Shown one piece after another: positions 1 to 12,656 of a stretch of DNA of 37,277 nt. A program made the position numbers and the translations under genes. The notes under the pieces are model-generated. The model did not search any database. It was not told the origin of the DNA and was given only the letters and a program-made list of their open reading frames with translations. The stretch comes from Scenedesmus sp. ARA3 (lineage: Eukaryota > Chlorophyta > Chlorophyceae > Sphaeropleales > Scenedesmaceae): contig RWJK01001592.1 in NCBI GenBank assembly GCA_004335835.1, positions 1-37,277 on the forward strand. The letters are read 5' to 3'. Position 1 is the stretch's first letter. The number at the start of each line of letters is the position of its first letter.

Positions 1-415
1 AAGGCCACCACCAGAAGAAGAGGATGCCTAGCGATGTGAACCGTCAAAGCGCCTGAAGTCCCGACACACGTGTTAGTGTGTTGCCACGTGCCCCATTTGA
101 ATCTTATGACGTGTTTTAAGACAACCAGTGTTGTCGCCGCAGTTGAAACGACGCGAATCGACGTGAATAACTGGTTGATTATTGAATGTTAATGCTTACC
201 GCTATAGCGAGTACGCTTGTGAAGCTTCGCTGCCTGCAGTCCAAGGAATGGGAGTGGTGGTGCGTAGAGACATCTGACGCTACAATACATTTATTGACGT
301 TTGAATTGCTTAAAGATATAGCTTAGCAGGACAAGCGATGCCGTAAGAGACACCCAGTACAGGTGGCGCTCTGCTGGAGCTGTTCGTAGTCCTGTGGCGC
401 TTTACAGGAGCAGCA
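1..415. other. 5' flank of the first gene, no gene seen
   Basis: No coding exon, RNA gene or repeat could be supported here. The stretch lies upstream of the proposed ATG at 416 and should contain the promoter and leader of that gene. No clear TATA box was seen. Confidence 0.4.
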
Positions 416-2688
416 ATGGCCATCACCAAATCTCAACTAGCTAAGAATGTGAGTGTAGACAGCTTCTCCAACTACATCTTGAGAGGTGGCCGTTCTCGTG
501 AGCTCAGCAACAGCATCAACTGCTTATCATGCGCCAGCGGCCTTGCAGCAATTCAGGCATGATGCACCTGCGCACACTCTAGAATGCTCAGCACCTGCAG
601 CTGGGCGCCTTCATTTGCATCCTGAAGCAGTGACACTATTACATCTTTGCTGACTGCTGACCTGTTTGTCTGACATTACTCCTGCAGGGTGTCCTGGTGT
701 TGGCTTTGATGGCAATCCTGATCACAAAGCCCCGCGAACCCTGGCAAGTGCGCAATCTGGAGGACAGCCTGCATGAATCGCTTGAAAGTGTGCCGGACCA
801 TCAGTATGAAGGCGTGCGCGCTGTCTGGGTAGACCTTGTGGTCAGGGCAGCAGGCTTGTACAACCTGCAGCTGAATGACTTGCTTGGGCTACAAAACAAC
901 CTGGGCCACAAGGACCATTTAATCACTGGCATTTTGACCAAGAAGGGCCGCGAGCTCATGCCCTTTCAGGATTGGGTCGACCTGATAAGGGAATGCATGA
1001 AAGCAAACTTGGGCTTCTCCCCAGATCTCCTGCTGCAGCAGCGGCTTAGGCGCACAGAGCTTCCTAAAAGGCACCACCTCATTGACCACGTCCAGAGTGT
1101 GGCTGTTCCTTCCTACATCTGGCTGCTTCTCAGCTGCGGAAACATCTGGTGTGGCGGGGTACGTGACATTGTGCCCACTTGCATATGAGTAAGCTGACCA
1201 GCAGCGTACAAGCAGCCATCAACATGTACAGCTCGTGGTAATTCTGCCAGCAACACACCTGCTGTTACTGCTGCCGTGCCTGCCTTGCTCCTGCCAGCGC
1301 TGTCCTGGCCTGTTTGTTCTATGCTGATTTATGCTGCTCCTGCACTCTGCAGAGGCACGGGGTCTTTGCGGAGTTCCTGGTGGTGCTGGTGCTGCCATTC
1401 TGCGTGGAGGTGCTGTTCTGGTGGCGTGCGGACAAGTACAAGTACGTGGAGGTGGAGTCGGAGAACGTTGACAACGACGGGCACAAGGGCTTTGACGCCA
1501 AAGTGAGGTGAGAGGCGTGTGGCTACTGTTTCCTGCAGAGCTGTTGCACATGTTGGATTTGCAGCCTGTTGCAGTGGTGTAGAGGCGAGGTGTGACTGCA
1601 CAACAACACAACAGCGGTGTAGAGGCGATGCAGGCTGTAGGTTGCAGGACAGCCACAAGCTTGTAGGGACAGGCTGCAGCTTGCAGGACAGCCCCAAGCT
1701 TTGCACGGACAGACTGCAGATGGACAGCCCCACGCTTGTAGAGACAGCATGCAGCTTGCAGGACAGCCTCAGGCTTGTAGGAACAGGCTGCAGCTTGCAG
1801 GACAGCCCCAAGCATGCGGCTTGCAGGACAGCCTCAAGGTTGTATAAACAGCATGCGGCTTGCAGGACAGCCTCAGGTTTGTAGGAACAGGCTGCAGCTT
1901 GCAGGACAGCCACAAGCTTGTAGCCACAGGATGTAGCTTGCAGGACGGCCTCAAGCTTGTAGAAACAGCATGCGGCTTGCAGGACAGCCTCAGGTTTGTA
2001 AGCACAGGCTGCAGCTTGCAGGAAAGCCCGAAGCTTGTAGCCACAGGATGTAGCTTTGCAGGACGGCCTCAGGCTTGTAGGGGTAGCCTTCAGCTTGTAG
2101 GGAAAGCCTTCAGCTTGCAGGACAGCCTCAAGCTTGCGGGGGCAGGCAGCATGCGGCCCGCAGGCAATAGCTTCGGCATCCAGGCACATCCTGCAGGCCG
2201 GCAGGGACCCATGCAGGTTTGTCAAGACAGCGGATCGGCTGCAGGTACCCCCACAGGCTTTTCAAGGCAGCCTGCATGACACTCTGCACTGCACTGCTGT
2301 GCACTGTGTCCATGCGTGCCCTGCAGCTGACGTCTGTGCTTTTCCTGCCCTTTGCAGGTTCAAAGGCAAGACTGTGGCAGCTGTGGTGTGCACAAGCAGC
2401 CCGGACCCCGATGAGGTGCACCTGCCACTCTCATCCAACGAGCACGACGAGGCGGCCAACTGGGGGCCTGACTACGTGGTGGCATCCATCTGCGGCTGCA
2501 GCAGCCAGTGGTGCACGAGCAGCTTGGCAAAGGACCTGTATGTCACGTACTACCGCAACCCTCATCTCCTGCTGGGTGAGGGGCTGCTGCACCATCACAA
2601 GCGTGTTGCGGGTGTGCTGTGCCTCACCCAGGCAGCATGCACGATGTTTGTGCACGGGCCGGCAGGGCGCAAAGCACTGCAGCACTAG
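416..2688 (+). CDS. Predicted membrane protein of unknown function, four exons
   Basis: Proposed exons are 416-448, 688-1158, 1353-1507 and 2358-2688. They join in consistent phase to 330 codons including a TAG stop. The introns start GTGAGT, GTACGT and GTGAGA and end in CTGCAG, CTGCAG and TTGCAG. The start MAITKSQLAKN is followed across the first junction by a hydrophobic stretch, VLVLALMAILI, that could be a membrane segment or signal anchor. Exon 3 encodes a second strongly hydrophobic stretch (FAEFLVVLVLPFCVEVLFWW), then a charged acidic segment. Exon 4 is Cys/Ser-containing and soluble-looking. I do not recognise the family. The exon 2 donor at 1159 and the end of exon 4 are the weakest points, because a GTGAGG at 2576 could start another intron. 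A TGTAA word at 2998-3002 is a candidate polyadenylation signal of the green-algal type. Confidence 0.55.
1632..2155 (+). repeat. 39-bp minisatellite inside an intron
   Basis: About 13 imperfect tandem units, mostly 39 bp, fill most of the intron 1508-2357. The unit core is GCTTGCAGGACAGCC followed by an AAGCTTGTAGG-like half. A few units are shortened. The period is a multiple of three, so open frames run through it on both strands with a 13-residue repeat. I regard these as by-products. Each unit contains TTGCAG|G, which looks like a 3' splice site. Confidence 0.85.
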
Positions 2689-5430
2689 AGCACAAGGTCA
2701 GTAGCTGCAATGCCTGCTGAGGCCCAGCAGAGCCTGCCTGGGTCCCACATGGCAGGCAGCAGCTGATGACTCGTGTTCGCAGCGCAAACAGTGTAGCTGC
2801 GTTTGCAGCAGCAGCAGCAGCAACAATGGCAGGAGTAGCAACAGCGTCTTCAATCATGGAATGAGATGCAGCACTGTAGAGCCGCCATGCTCACAGCAGG
2901 CGTCCAACAGATGCTGACAACAGCAGTGCTCTCGCTGCAACTGGGCCCTCATGGCTTCAGGTAAAGCAAAAGCCGCAACGATAAGTAGATAGTGCTGTGT
3001 AAGGTGTTGTCAGAAGGCAACGTATCCTTTGTTTGATCTTTTTGCGTAGGTGGTGCAGTTGATTGTGGGCTTCGCGCCTTTTGCCTGGCCAGCTCAGCTG
3101 CAAAGCTGCCACCTTGGTTCCAGTCGCTGTTTTGTAGAGCTCAGAAGCACTGAACATGTGCAGGCTAGCAACTGTAGCTCCAATGGATGACATAGTGTTG
3201 GTTATGAATCAGTACAACAGGGTGGAATCACAGTCTGCAGACAGCTAGGCCAAGTGCCGTCTTCTCCGTGCATGGTATCACTGCTGTACTGGCATGGGCT
3301 GTGATGCTGTGCCTGCATAATGGCTTGCCCTTTCGCTTCAGTGGCGCAGGGCCAATGTTTCCTCTTCTTTCTGCAGCATTTGTCTTCTCGCTTATGGATG
3401 ATTAAATAGCAATGGTGGCTTCCACGCAGAGATGTGCCACAGTTCTGAACTGGTCAACCACTTTTTAGAAGTTGAGCAGCAGCCGCGTCCCTGGATGCCA
3501 GGGATGCACTGCAGCGTTGCGCCTGCAGTGTGTTTGCACCACAGCGCACCTGCTCTACAGCCGGCAGGGTCGCAGTTGGCGCATTGCCTCGCCACATGCG
3601 ATGCTGCATCTCAAGCATGTATCAAAGCAGCGAGACATCAATGTGCTTAGATATCGGAGTAACGTGGCACCAGGTTTTATGGCGTGGTGTGCTGTTCGGT
3701 GTTGGCGAAACCAGCTGTTGCAGTGGCCCAGGCTGCAGTCAGTGTGTTTGCATGGCACCACAGCGTCCCCGTGTATATATGTAGCTTTTTAGGACCAAAA
3801 GGGCGGCCTTCGAGGGACCTTGCGGCGATGCTGCACGTGAGACACGTGTGACGATTATGCGCACGCGTCGCCAGCGTTTGTTTGGCACGGCGACTGTGGT
3901 CCCTAATCATATCGCAGCTTAGAGCAAGTAACGTGAAAATCAAATGATTAACGTAGCAAGCATGTTGTCAGCTGCCGAATGATACGCATTGCGGGCTCAG
4001 GTCTCCGCAGGTCAGCAGAAGGTCAGCCTGACTGCCCTGCACTGCTGTCATCTGGACATCTCGATTTCCGCAAACCAGCCTTGACAGCGGTGTGTACATG
4101 TAGTTTGCCGCGCATGTACTGCAAATAGCTCTCACGTGTTACATTCAGTCTGCCGGCAGTACACCTGCCACCAGCTTCTGCATAGAACTCAGTGCAGTGC
4201 ACCAGTACCATGCAAGCACTGATGGGCCAGTACTAGTGTACACCAGCATGCCCTGATCACAATCATGCACAATATCAATCAAGCATCATCATAGTATCAA
4301 ACACGCATCATCCTTTTAATAATCAGGTGCCCATGCAATCTGCCACGTGGCCTTGCCAAAGCTAAGTGTGTGCATGCACTTGAGTGCTCAAGTGACTAGT
4401 CACAACCAACTTGCCTGGCGAGAATGCAAACGGACGATGTGGCCCTAGTTCTCTGCCAACCTGCGACTGTTAACACGGTTTTTTTGGGGGGCTGCGTAGT
4501 GCAGGCCAACCTGAACCAGTATGTGGATGTGCACATACACACCGGACTTTCATCACAGCAACTCCTGGCTGTGAGGCTGCAGGTGTCACATCAGCACAGT
4601 ACAGGTGCAGTCACAAACCCAGCAGCATTTGGTGGACAGCCCACACAATCAGACCAAACCAACAACACGGTATAGTACAACACAGCAGGCTTCCTGTGTG
4701 GTGCAACACACAACACCAAGATCAGCGTGCAACACATTCCCAACCACAAAAACACAAAACCAAACAGCTGCTGCATGCCTGGCTGCACCTCATCAGCCTC
4801 CTTCAGGCGACAAGCACCCGATCTAAACCTCACACATCACACATCTTTAAACGCAAACGACGAACTGCACAGGCTGCTGCTGCTGCAGCAGCTGGCCAGA
4901 CAAGCAGGCGTCGCCACACAACCGCTGCTGCTGCCTGCAGCTGCATTCTGGCCTGTATCTAGCCAGCAACACCAGGCATGCGCCACATAGCAAGGATGGG
5001 CAGCTTTCTTTTTGCCAGCACAGGCCCCTGGCACAGTGCCTCACACAACCGCAGCAGCACATGCGCAATCAACATAACACAACCACTGCAACCGTTGGTG
5101 CCGCTTGCCCCGTGCTATTCTGATGTACAACTGACTGGAGCAGCACGGGCATGTCACACACTGCTTTTTGGCATGGCGTTACTACACCTTCATTCACAAC
5201 ATGAGGATCAGTATGCTTAGTCTTTGGCATGCACACAAAACCATGCATGCGCATGCAGCAAATCGCCTCAGCCTTGCCCACCCAACCGTACTACTTGTGA
5301 GACAGAACACACCTTGATGCTGCTGCCCTGAATTCCTGAACAACACACCGAACTTGTTTTGCCTGCATCACCTGCTGCTCTCGTGGCCCATGCCACTGCT
5401 GCTGCTGCTTCTACTGCCACGCTTCCAGCA
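2689..5430. other. Intergenic stretch, no gene seen
   Basis: No exon chain with consistent splice sites was found on either strand. A CA-rich plus strand (GT-rich minus strand) between about 4600 and 4830 resembles a 3' untranslated region or intron of the minus-strand gene that ends nearby. TTACA at 4139-4143 (TGTAA on the minus strand) is a candidate polyadenylation signal for that gene. Two diverged copies of a roughly 40-bp segment with TGTGTTTGCA...CACAGCG lie near 3510-3550 and 3720-3765. Confidence 0.4.
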
Positions 5431-5474
5431 GCACACCCAAGCGCAGCAGGCTGTCAAAGCGCAGCTGCAACCTT
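5431..5474 (-). repeat. Diverged copy of an OPR-gene exon segment
   Basis: On the minus strand this encodes LQLRFDSLLR, matching LQLRFDGLLR in the intact exon at about 6055-6098. It lies downstream of the proposed stop codon. It is either a decayed duplicate or part of a further 3' exon. Confidence 0.6.
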
Positions 5475-5545
5475 GTGCATGTAACTGCATCACCTGCTCT
5501 GATGCCATCAGTGTGCATGTAACTGCATCACCTGCTCTGATGCCA
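5475..5545. repeat. Two tandem copies of a ~38-bp segment
   Basis: The words GTGCATGTAACTGCATCACC and CTGCTCTGATGCCA follow each other twice, about 38 bp apart. The copies are nearly identical. Confidence 0.8.
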
Positions 5546-5556
5546 GTGGCCCCTGC

Positions 5557-5602
<46 letters not shown>

Positions 5603-5620
5603 GCTGCTGCTGCTGCCGCT

Positions 5621-5819
5621 GCCGGGCGCTCCCAGCAGCACCTTCCTCAGCAGCCGTGTAAACTCTGCACAGCAAGCGCAGCTGACATCACCTGCTGCTC
5701 TGGTGGCCCGTGCTGCTGCTGCTGCCGCTTTGGCTGCTACTGCTGCTGCCGGGCGCTCCCAGCAGCACCTTCCGCAGCAGCCGCGCAAACTGCACATCCA
5801 GCGCAGCTGACATCACCGG
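5621..5819 (-). repeat. 127-bp tandem duplication at the 3' end of the OPR-like gene
   Basis: The segment 5748-5819 (minus-strand coding for FARLLRKVLLGAPG) is repeated at 5621-5693 (FTRLLRKVLLGAPG in another frame). The two copies are separated by triplet-rich DNA. The proposed stop codon at 5688-5690 lies inside the downstream copy, next to CAG|GTGATG. That motif could instead be a splice donor leading to a further 3' exon. Confidence 0.75.
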
Positions 5820-6169
5820 CAGCACCAGCACCTGGCTGCCCTGCTGCTGCTGCTGCTGCTCAGCGGCCCCATTGCTTGGCTGTGCAAGTGCGCTGGCCTC
5901 ACCACTGCTGCTGCTGCTGCTGATGTTGTTGTCTTCAGACTCAAAAGCCAATGCATCTGCAGGAACATCCGGCTGCTGCTGCTGCAACACGTGCAACTGT
6001 TCAGCAGGACGCTGCTGCTGCTGCCGGCCCCTGCCCCCTTGTGCTGCCATGAAGGCCCAGCGCAGCAGGCCGTCAAAGCGCAGCTGCAGCCCAGCAGCTG
6101 CCAGGCGCTGCGGCACACCCTGCTGCTGCTGCTGCTGCAGCCCAGGCCCTGCCAGGCGCTGCGGCACAC

Positions 6170-6216
<47 letters not shown>

Positions 6217-6388
6217 AGTTCAGGTGCATCCTCAAGCAGCTGCGCCGCGCTGCTCCCTGTTTCACCTGCTGCTGTTGAAGGTGTGGACGCGGGGTTGCCC
6301 ATTGCTGGTGCTGCTGCCGTTGCTGCTGCTGCTGCGCTGACAGCAGTGACTGCCTGCTGAAGCTCCACTCGGAGCATCCTGCCCAACA

Positions 6389-6420
<32 letters not shown>

Positions 6421-7829
6421 GGTGCATGCTGCTTGGAGGTCTGGTGCCGCCCTTGTCGCTGCTGCCCCTGCTGCTGCTGCTGCTGCTGCAGATTGGGGAG
6501 CACCTGCTTCACAGATCCAGCGGCGCTGCTGCTGCTGCTGCTGCCAGCAAGTTTGAGCACCATAGCCAGTGCTGCCAGCTGCTGCTGCTGTTGGTGAAGC
6601 ACCGTCTCCTCACTCGCTGCTGCTTTTGCTGCTGGGGCGGTAGCAACATCCTCCGCTGATCGTGGAATCCTACCTCCCGCTGCTGCTGCTGCTGGTGTAG
6701 CAGCAGCTTGTGCGGCATTGTCATCTGCTGACAGGGACAGCAGCTGGGCAGCACATCCAGCTAGGAAGGTTGCCACAGGCGAATCTCCTTCAACCCCACC
6801 TTCACCTGCTGCTGCTGCTGCTGCAGGGCGTGCTTTAGAACTAGCTCGAGGTGTGAGAACTGCAGGTGACTGCTGCTGCTGCTGCTGCTGTTGCTTCTGC
6901 ATTATGTCTGACAGCAGCTGCAGTGTTGCTGCTCCCATCACCCTGCTCACCACCCCCGCCAGCCCTGCTTGACCCTCTGCTGCTGCTGCTGCCGCCGCTG
7001 CTGCTGCTGCTGGGTTGTCCACAGCAGCAGCAGCAGCACTTGACTGCCGTGCTGGGTTTACTGCTGCTGCCCTTGCTCCCCTCACTGACCACATCAGACC
7101 CTCGAGCATCCCAGCCTTGCCTCCAGCAGCACCAATCGTGCGCGCCTCCGCTGCTGCTTCCAGCAAGCCAACTGCCACAGCAGGTGACAGCTTGAGGATA
7201 ACATACTGAAACACAGACAGGCAGCTCGCCATCCAGGGTTCAGTGACAGGGCCCAAAACCCTAAACTGCGTCGCGGCCCACAGCAGGGCTTTGCGCTGCT
7301 GCTGCAGCTGCTGCAGCTCCAGCAGCCAGCGGTTTTGAGGGTAGTAAAACCCTTGTGCGGCAGCAGCAACAGCAGCAGCAGCGGCGGCTGAGCTGCTGCT
7401 GCCGCGCCGAAACCTGCTGCTGCTGCTGCTGCTGCTGAGTGAAGCTGCTGCTACAGCTCCTATGCGGCTAGTGCTGCCAGCAGGACTAGACACACCAGAA
7501 GATCCAGCAGCAGCAGCAGAAGCTTGACTACTGCCTGCACCCTGCTGCTGCTGCTGCTGCTGGTCTGTTGGTGGCGGCCGCCGCGCCATCTGTGCTGCAT
7601 GCTGCCGTGCTGTCTTGTTGGCCTGGTAGCTTGCTTGAACAGCTGCCCCCAGGTGCTGCCGCCAGCCGCTGCTGCTGCTGCTGCTGCTGCCATCGCTGCT
7701 GCTGCTGGGTGGTGCTGCTGCCATTGTTGACAGCAGCTGCTGTGATGCTGTTGCCAGCTGGTAGCCGAAGCCAGTTGTATGCAGCGGCAGCATGTCGAGC
7801 TCACACAGCAGCAGCTGGAGCTCCACGGC
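5688..7829 (-). CDS. Exon C of the OPR-like gene (713 codons plus stop)
   Basis: Begins AVELQLLLCELDMLPL after CTGCAG and continues with Ser, Gln and Ala runs and two or three OPR-like helical segments (RKALLWAATQFRVLG at about 7265-7310). The stop falls in a duplicated segment, so the true C-terminus is uncertain. Confidence 0.5.
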
Positions 7830-8773
7830 CTGCAGGGCAATCAACAGCATACATATGAGTTGTAGCGGTTATACCACTGCAGTGTAGACAGGAGTTGCTG
7901 GGCAGCGGCAGCATGTCTAGCTCACACAGCAACAGCTGCAGCTCCACCACCTGCGGGGCAAGGAACCAGACAAGCAACGGTTTATCACGGACAATGACAG
8001 CAGTGTGCTGCTGTTGCCAGCTGGTAGCCGAAGCCAGTTGCATGCAGCGGCAGCATGTCCAGCTCACACAGCAGCAGCTGCAGCTCCACTGCCTGCAGCA
8101 ATAAAGACAGATTTGTGTTAGTAACAGCACCAGGCAAAGGCACAGCAGCCGCAAGCAGTGCAGCGCATACAAAGAGCCAGGCAACAGTCGGGTGTGAAAT
8201 GAGATTAACAACTCCCACGTCAGCAGGGGCAGCTCCACCACACAACAGCGGACAGCAGCAGCAAGTCGGCGGCAGCAACATCTCATCCCCCCAAACTCCG
8301 TGTTGCAAGCCATCCAAAAAGTGGATAGATTTCAACATGCAAAAAAGACTGCACCACGCTGAGCCATAACCCACAGATCTAACTAAACCCTAAAACCGCG
8401 CCCCTCACCTGGCTGCTGCTCATCTGCTTCACTCCCCTGAACTGCAGCTGCGCCAGCCACGCCCTCACCCAAAACCCTACACCCTGCCACAGGTTTGTAA
8501 CAGCCTCCTGATCTGGAATCTCGCCCTCATCCCTGCTGCTGCTGCTGCTGCTGCTGCCTTGCTGCTGCTGATCCCAAACCCCTAAGCCATTTGGGGGACC
8601 CCCAAGCAGGCCTAGCTGCAGTGACGCCCGGCCCAGCTGTAACAACTGCGTAACGTTATAACAGCGCATGTGTGTTACATGAGCAGCCAGCAGCTCCTTG
8701 GCCAGGCAGGGTTCTGGCCTGAGGCCTAGATCTGCCAAAGCCCTAGTCAGCAGCAGCAGCCCTGCAGGCGACA

Positions 8774-8806
<33 letters not shown>

Positions 8807-10174
8807 GCTGCCCAGCACTCTCACTTGACCCACTGCCGCTGCAGTCCGGGCCAGCTGCAGCAGCAGCAGCAGCAGCAGCAGCAACTGCCGGCCGCAGCAC
8901 CAGTGCAGCAGCACCAGGCGCCGGCCTAAACCCTAGCTTCACAAGCGGCACAAAACATGCAACTGCCTCTTCTGGTGGTAGCTGCTGAACCCTGCCCACC
9001 CAAACCCTAAGCAGTACTAGCTGCCAGGCACTGGCAAACCCTGGTGGCGACGCAGCCGCGGTCTTGCCCAAAACCGCCGCCAGCTCCCGCCCCGATAACA
9101 CACTTAGGGTTTGGACGGCACTCTGCGCTAGGGTTTGCATGTAGGGACCATCCAGCCGCGCGCCTAAACCCTGAGCAGCTCGCAGCAGCAGCAGCAGCTG
9201 CTGGCCGTCCAGTGATCCTGCAAGCAGCTCTGGCCAGGCGCAGGCCTCAAGGGCCCGCAAAACCCCACGGGCTGCGGTTGGGGTTTTGTCGGCGGCGCCA
9301 CTAAATCGCGGCACGGCCAGCAGGCGGCTTAAACCCTCGCAGACTCGAGCCAGGCCGGCAGGGCCGCAGCGGGGGTGTAGCAGCGCCCGACGGGCTTTGG
9401 CGAAATGCTGCAGCAGCTGCTGCATTGTGTGCCGGCCCTGCTGCTGCTGCTGCTGCTGCTGTTGCTCTTCAAGCCACTCTGTGGGTATTGCAGCAGCACG
9501 GGAACGCTTGCTGGGTGCTTTTGTGGATGTCATTTTTGTGGGAGCTGCTGCGACTGGCAGTGCTGCTGGTGCGGCATGTGACAGTGAGTCAGCCACCTGC
9601 TGCTGCAGCTGCTGCACCAGCGACAGCGCCGCCTGCTGCTGCTGGTGCTGCTGCTGCTGCTGCTGTGAGCTGCTTGACTGCTCACTGCTGGTGCACCTTG
9701 GAGGAGGCCGCAGCAGCTGCTGCATAGTGCTGCTGCCACCTGCCGCTGCTGCGGCTGCTGCTGTATCAACAGCTACAAAGACAGCAGGTGCTGCCTCCTG
9801 TATAGGACACTCATCCTCCTCATCTTCTGTTGCTGCTGCAGCGCCAGGGCCTTGTACTGCTGCTGCTGCTGCCACTGACGGCACCCAGTGCCCCTGCAGC
9901 TGCTGCAGTGCAGACCACACCTGCCACTGCTCCGCAGGGTTTAGGGACCCGGCCGTCACTAAACCCTGCACCTGCTGCAAAAGTAACAGTGCCTGCTCTG
10001 GTGGCCAGTAGGCAACCAGTGACGGTAGTGCACCCAACATGTCCACCAAGTGAGTGGATGTGAAGCGCTGCTGCTGCTGCTGCTGCTGTTGGGGTTGAGG
10101 GTTCTGGCTAGTTCCCTGCTGGAACCAAGCTGCTGCCGCAGGCTGCTGCAACACCGGCTCCGTAGCACCCTCTG

Positions 10175-10217
<43 letters not shown>

Positions 10218-10258
10218 AGCAGATGGGACTTGGTCAATCCTTTGAGTGTCCATTGCAC

Positions 10259-10304
<46 letters not shown>

Positions 10305-10603
10305 AAGCATGCGGCGGTTTAGCTCCCCAGCTAAGCCCTGAACCACTCGCTGCAGTGGCGGCAACTTCCCAGCAGCCACAACAGCAGCCGCCAGCTCATC
10401 ACTGCTTAAACCCTGCAAAACCCCAGGGTTTGACAGCTGCCTGTACCCGCGCCTTAAACCGCCGTGCTGCCAGGCGCTGCTAAACCCTAGCTGGTTCCAA
10501 GCTGTCATCAGCTGGATCAGCTGAGGGGGCGAGCAGGCGGGTGCTGCTGCTGCTGCCAGCTCGTGTAGGCGCAGCAGCAGCGGCTGCGGCTGGTGGCGGC
10601 TGC

Positions 10604-10648
<45 letters not shown>

Positions 10649-11008
10649 CATGGCCAAAATGGTGGTGGTGCTGGTGGTGGCGCAGGGTTGTGCGGCTGGT
10701 TTGTGCAGCCAGCTGCAGCAGCTGCAGCAGAGGGCGCATGTCGAAACCACCGCTGCTGCTGCTGCTGCTGCTGTCATCCAATCCATCACCTTCAAGTGCA
10801 GCAGCTGATGCACGCGATGCAGTAGCAGCATTGCTGCTGCTGCTGCTGCCGTCTGCTGCTGCTTGTTTTTGCACGTATATAAGTGACAGCCCGTCAGCAA
10901 TGTGCTGCAGCAGCTGCTGCAGAGCAGCAGAAGCAGCAGCTGCTGCAGCAGAGGATGCTGCTGCTGCTTGAGCTGCCTCAGCTTCACTGCTGCTGGCATT
11001 GCTGCTGC

Positions 11009-11047
<39 letters not shown>

Positions 11048-11068
11048 GCAGTGCCACTGTCACATGTT

Positions 11069-11103
<35 letters not shown>

Positions 11104-11608
11104 ACCAGTGCCAGCCTGGGACCCAGAGTGAGCAGCACCTGCAGCGCCAAGCACAGGAGAGGTAACAGCGTGTTGCAAGTGGTGACAAGCTGTGACAACT
11201 GTAACAACACAGGCACGTACATGCGTTACTACTAATCAGCTGAGGTCGAAGTGCAGTCGCAGTGCGCTGTAGTATGAATGCATGGTGCCCATATTGAGAC
11301 AGAGTGTGTGATGGAGTGGTGCTTCGGACACCCTTTCGGTTTGCTCACAGCACTTCACTCCTGCCTTTCCTTGCACCAGTGAAACATCGCCGCCCAGCAC
11401 GCCAGCAGCTGGCAGGCGCTGCTCACAAGAGCAAATACATAGAACAATTCACATCTGTAACGCAGAAGCACCCACCTGCAAAAGCCAAGGTAGCGGTAGC
11501 TGCTGCTTTTCTGCTGCCAAGCACTCCAGCAGCTGGCACGCGCTGCTCATGGGTACCCGCACGCCCCACGCTGACAGCCCACACAGCACGCAGCACACCT
11601 GGAACACC

Positions 11609-11642
<34 letters not shown>

Positions 11643-11651
11643 GATTTGCAC

Positions 11652-11686
<35 letters not shown>

Positions 11687-12136
11687 CAGTGCTGTATGCG
11701 CTGCTGCAGCTGTGCTGCCATATACTTCACAGCCACCGCACTGGGCCTCAACCCACACTGCTGGTGTGCCTGCAGCAGCAGCAACAGCTGCCCCGCATTG
11801 TACTGCAGCAGCTGCTGCTGCAGTAAACCCTCGTGGGCCATCCAAAACCCTGCAGGAAGCTGCAGCTGCAGGAAAGACACTGCGTGCAGCAGCTGGTGCA
11901 GCAGCAGCAGGTACGATCCACCGGACCCACTGCTGCTGCTGCTGTTGAAGGCAGGTGCTGCTGCCATTGCTGCTGCTGCTGCTGCCTGCCAGGCCTGTAG
12001 CCATCCCTCTGCAGGCTTTACCTTTGCTGCTGCCAATGCAGAAAGCAACCCCACTAGCTCTGCATACGCTGCTGCTGCTGCCGCTGGCTGTGGCGGCGGC
12101 GGCACCAGCCGCTGCTGCTGCTGCTTGCGGTGCCTG

Positions 12137-12170
<34 letters not shown>

Positions 12171-12533
12171 GGTACTGCATGTGTGGCTGAAAAGGTATCA
12201 CCATGTCACTCATGCAATGCCTTGCAGCTGCAAGCCACTGACCCATCCAGGCTTCATCTGGAATCACACCTAACCTTCCCCACACCAGCAGCAGCTGCTT
12301 TAGCTGCAGGCAGCTCGCTTGCAGGAGCCGCTGCCGGCTGGCAGCCGCCTGTAACAGTGTTACTAATGCATTTCGAACGTCCTGCTGCTGCTCGATCTGC
12401 AGGTAGTGCTGCTGCGTGGGGTCCAGAGAAGCCTCTCGCCACTGCTGCCACTGCTGCTGCTGCCACTGCTGCTGCCGCTGCTGCGAGAGTTGACTGGTAC
12501 TCCACAGCAGAATGTCCAGCAGCTGCTGCAGCA

Positions 12534-12565
<32 letters not shown>

Positions 12566-12656
12566 GGTTGGCTGCTGGCAGCGCTTGCTGCTGCTGCAGC
12601 AGCGCAGAAGGCTTGCAGGAAAGCAGCACTGGTGACGAAGCTAGACCCTACTGCAG

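Noticed and set aside
1329..2225. Long minus-strand open frame of 13-residue repeats (AVLQAACC-like)
   Set aside because: It is a translation of the 39-bp minisatellite, whose period is a multiple of three; it overlaps a supported intron and exon on the other strand.
3392..3943. Possible small genes between 3.4 and 3.9 kb
   Set aside because: Short overlapping frames on both strands with no hydrophobic, repeat or family signal and no consistent splice sites.
8379..11222. Interstitial telomere or chromosome end
   Set aside because: The TTTAGGG-like words are scattered, in both orientations, and lie in open coding sequence; there is no long tandem array.
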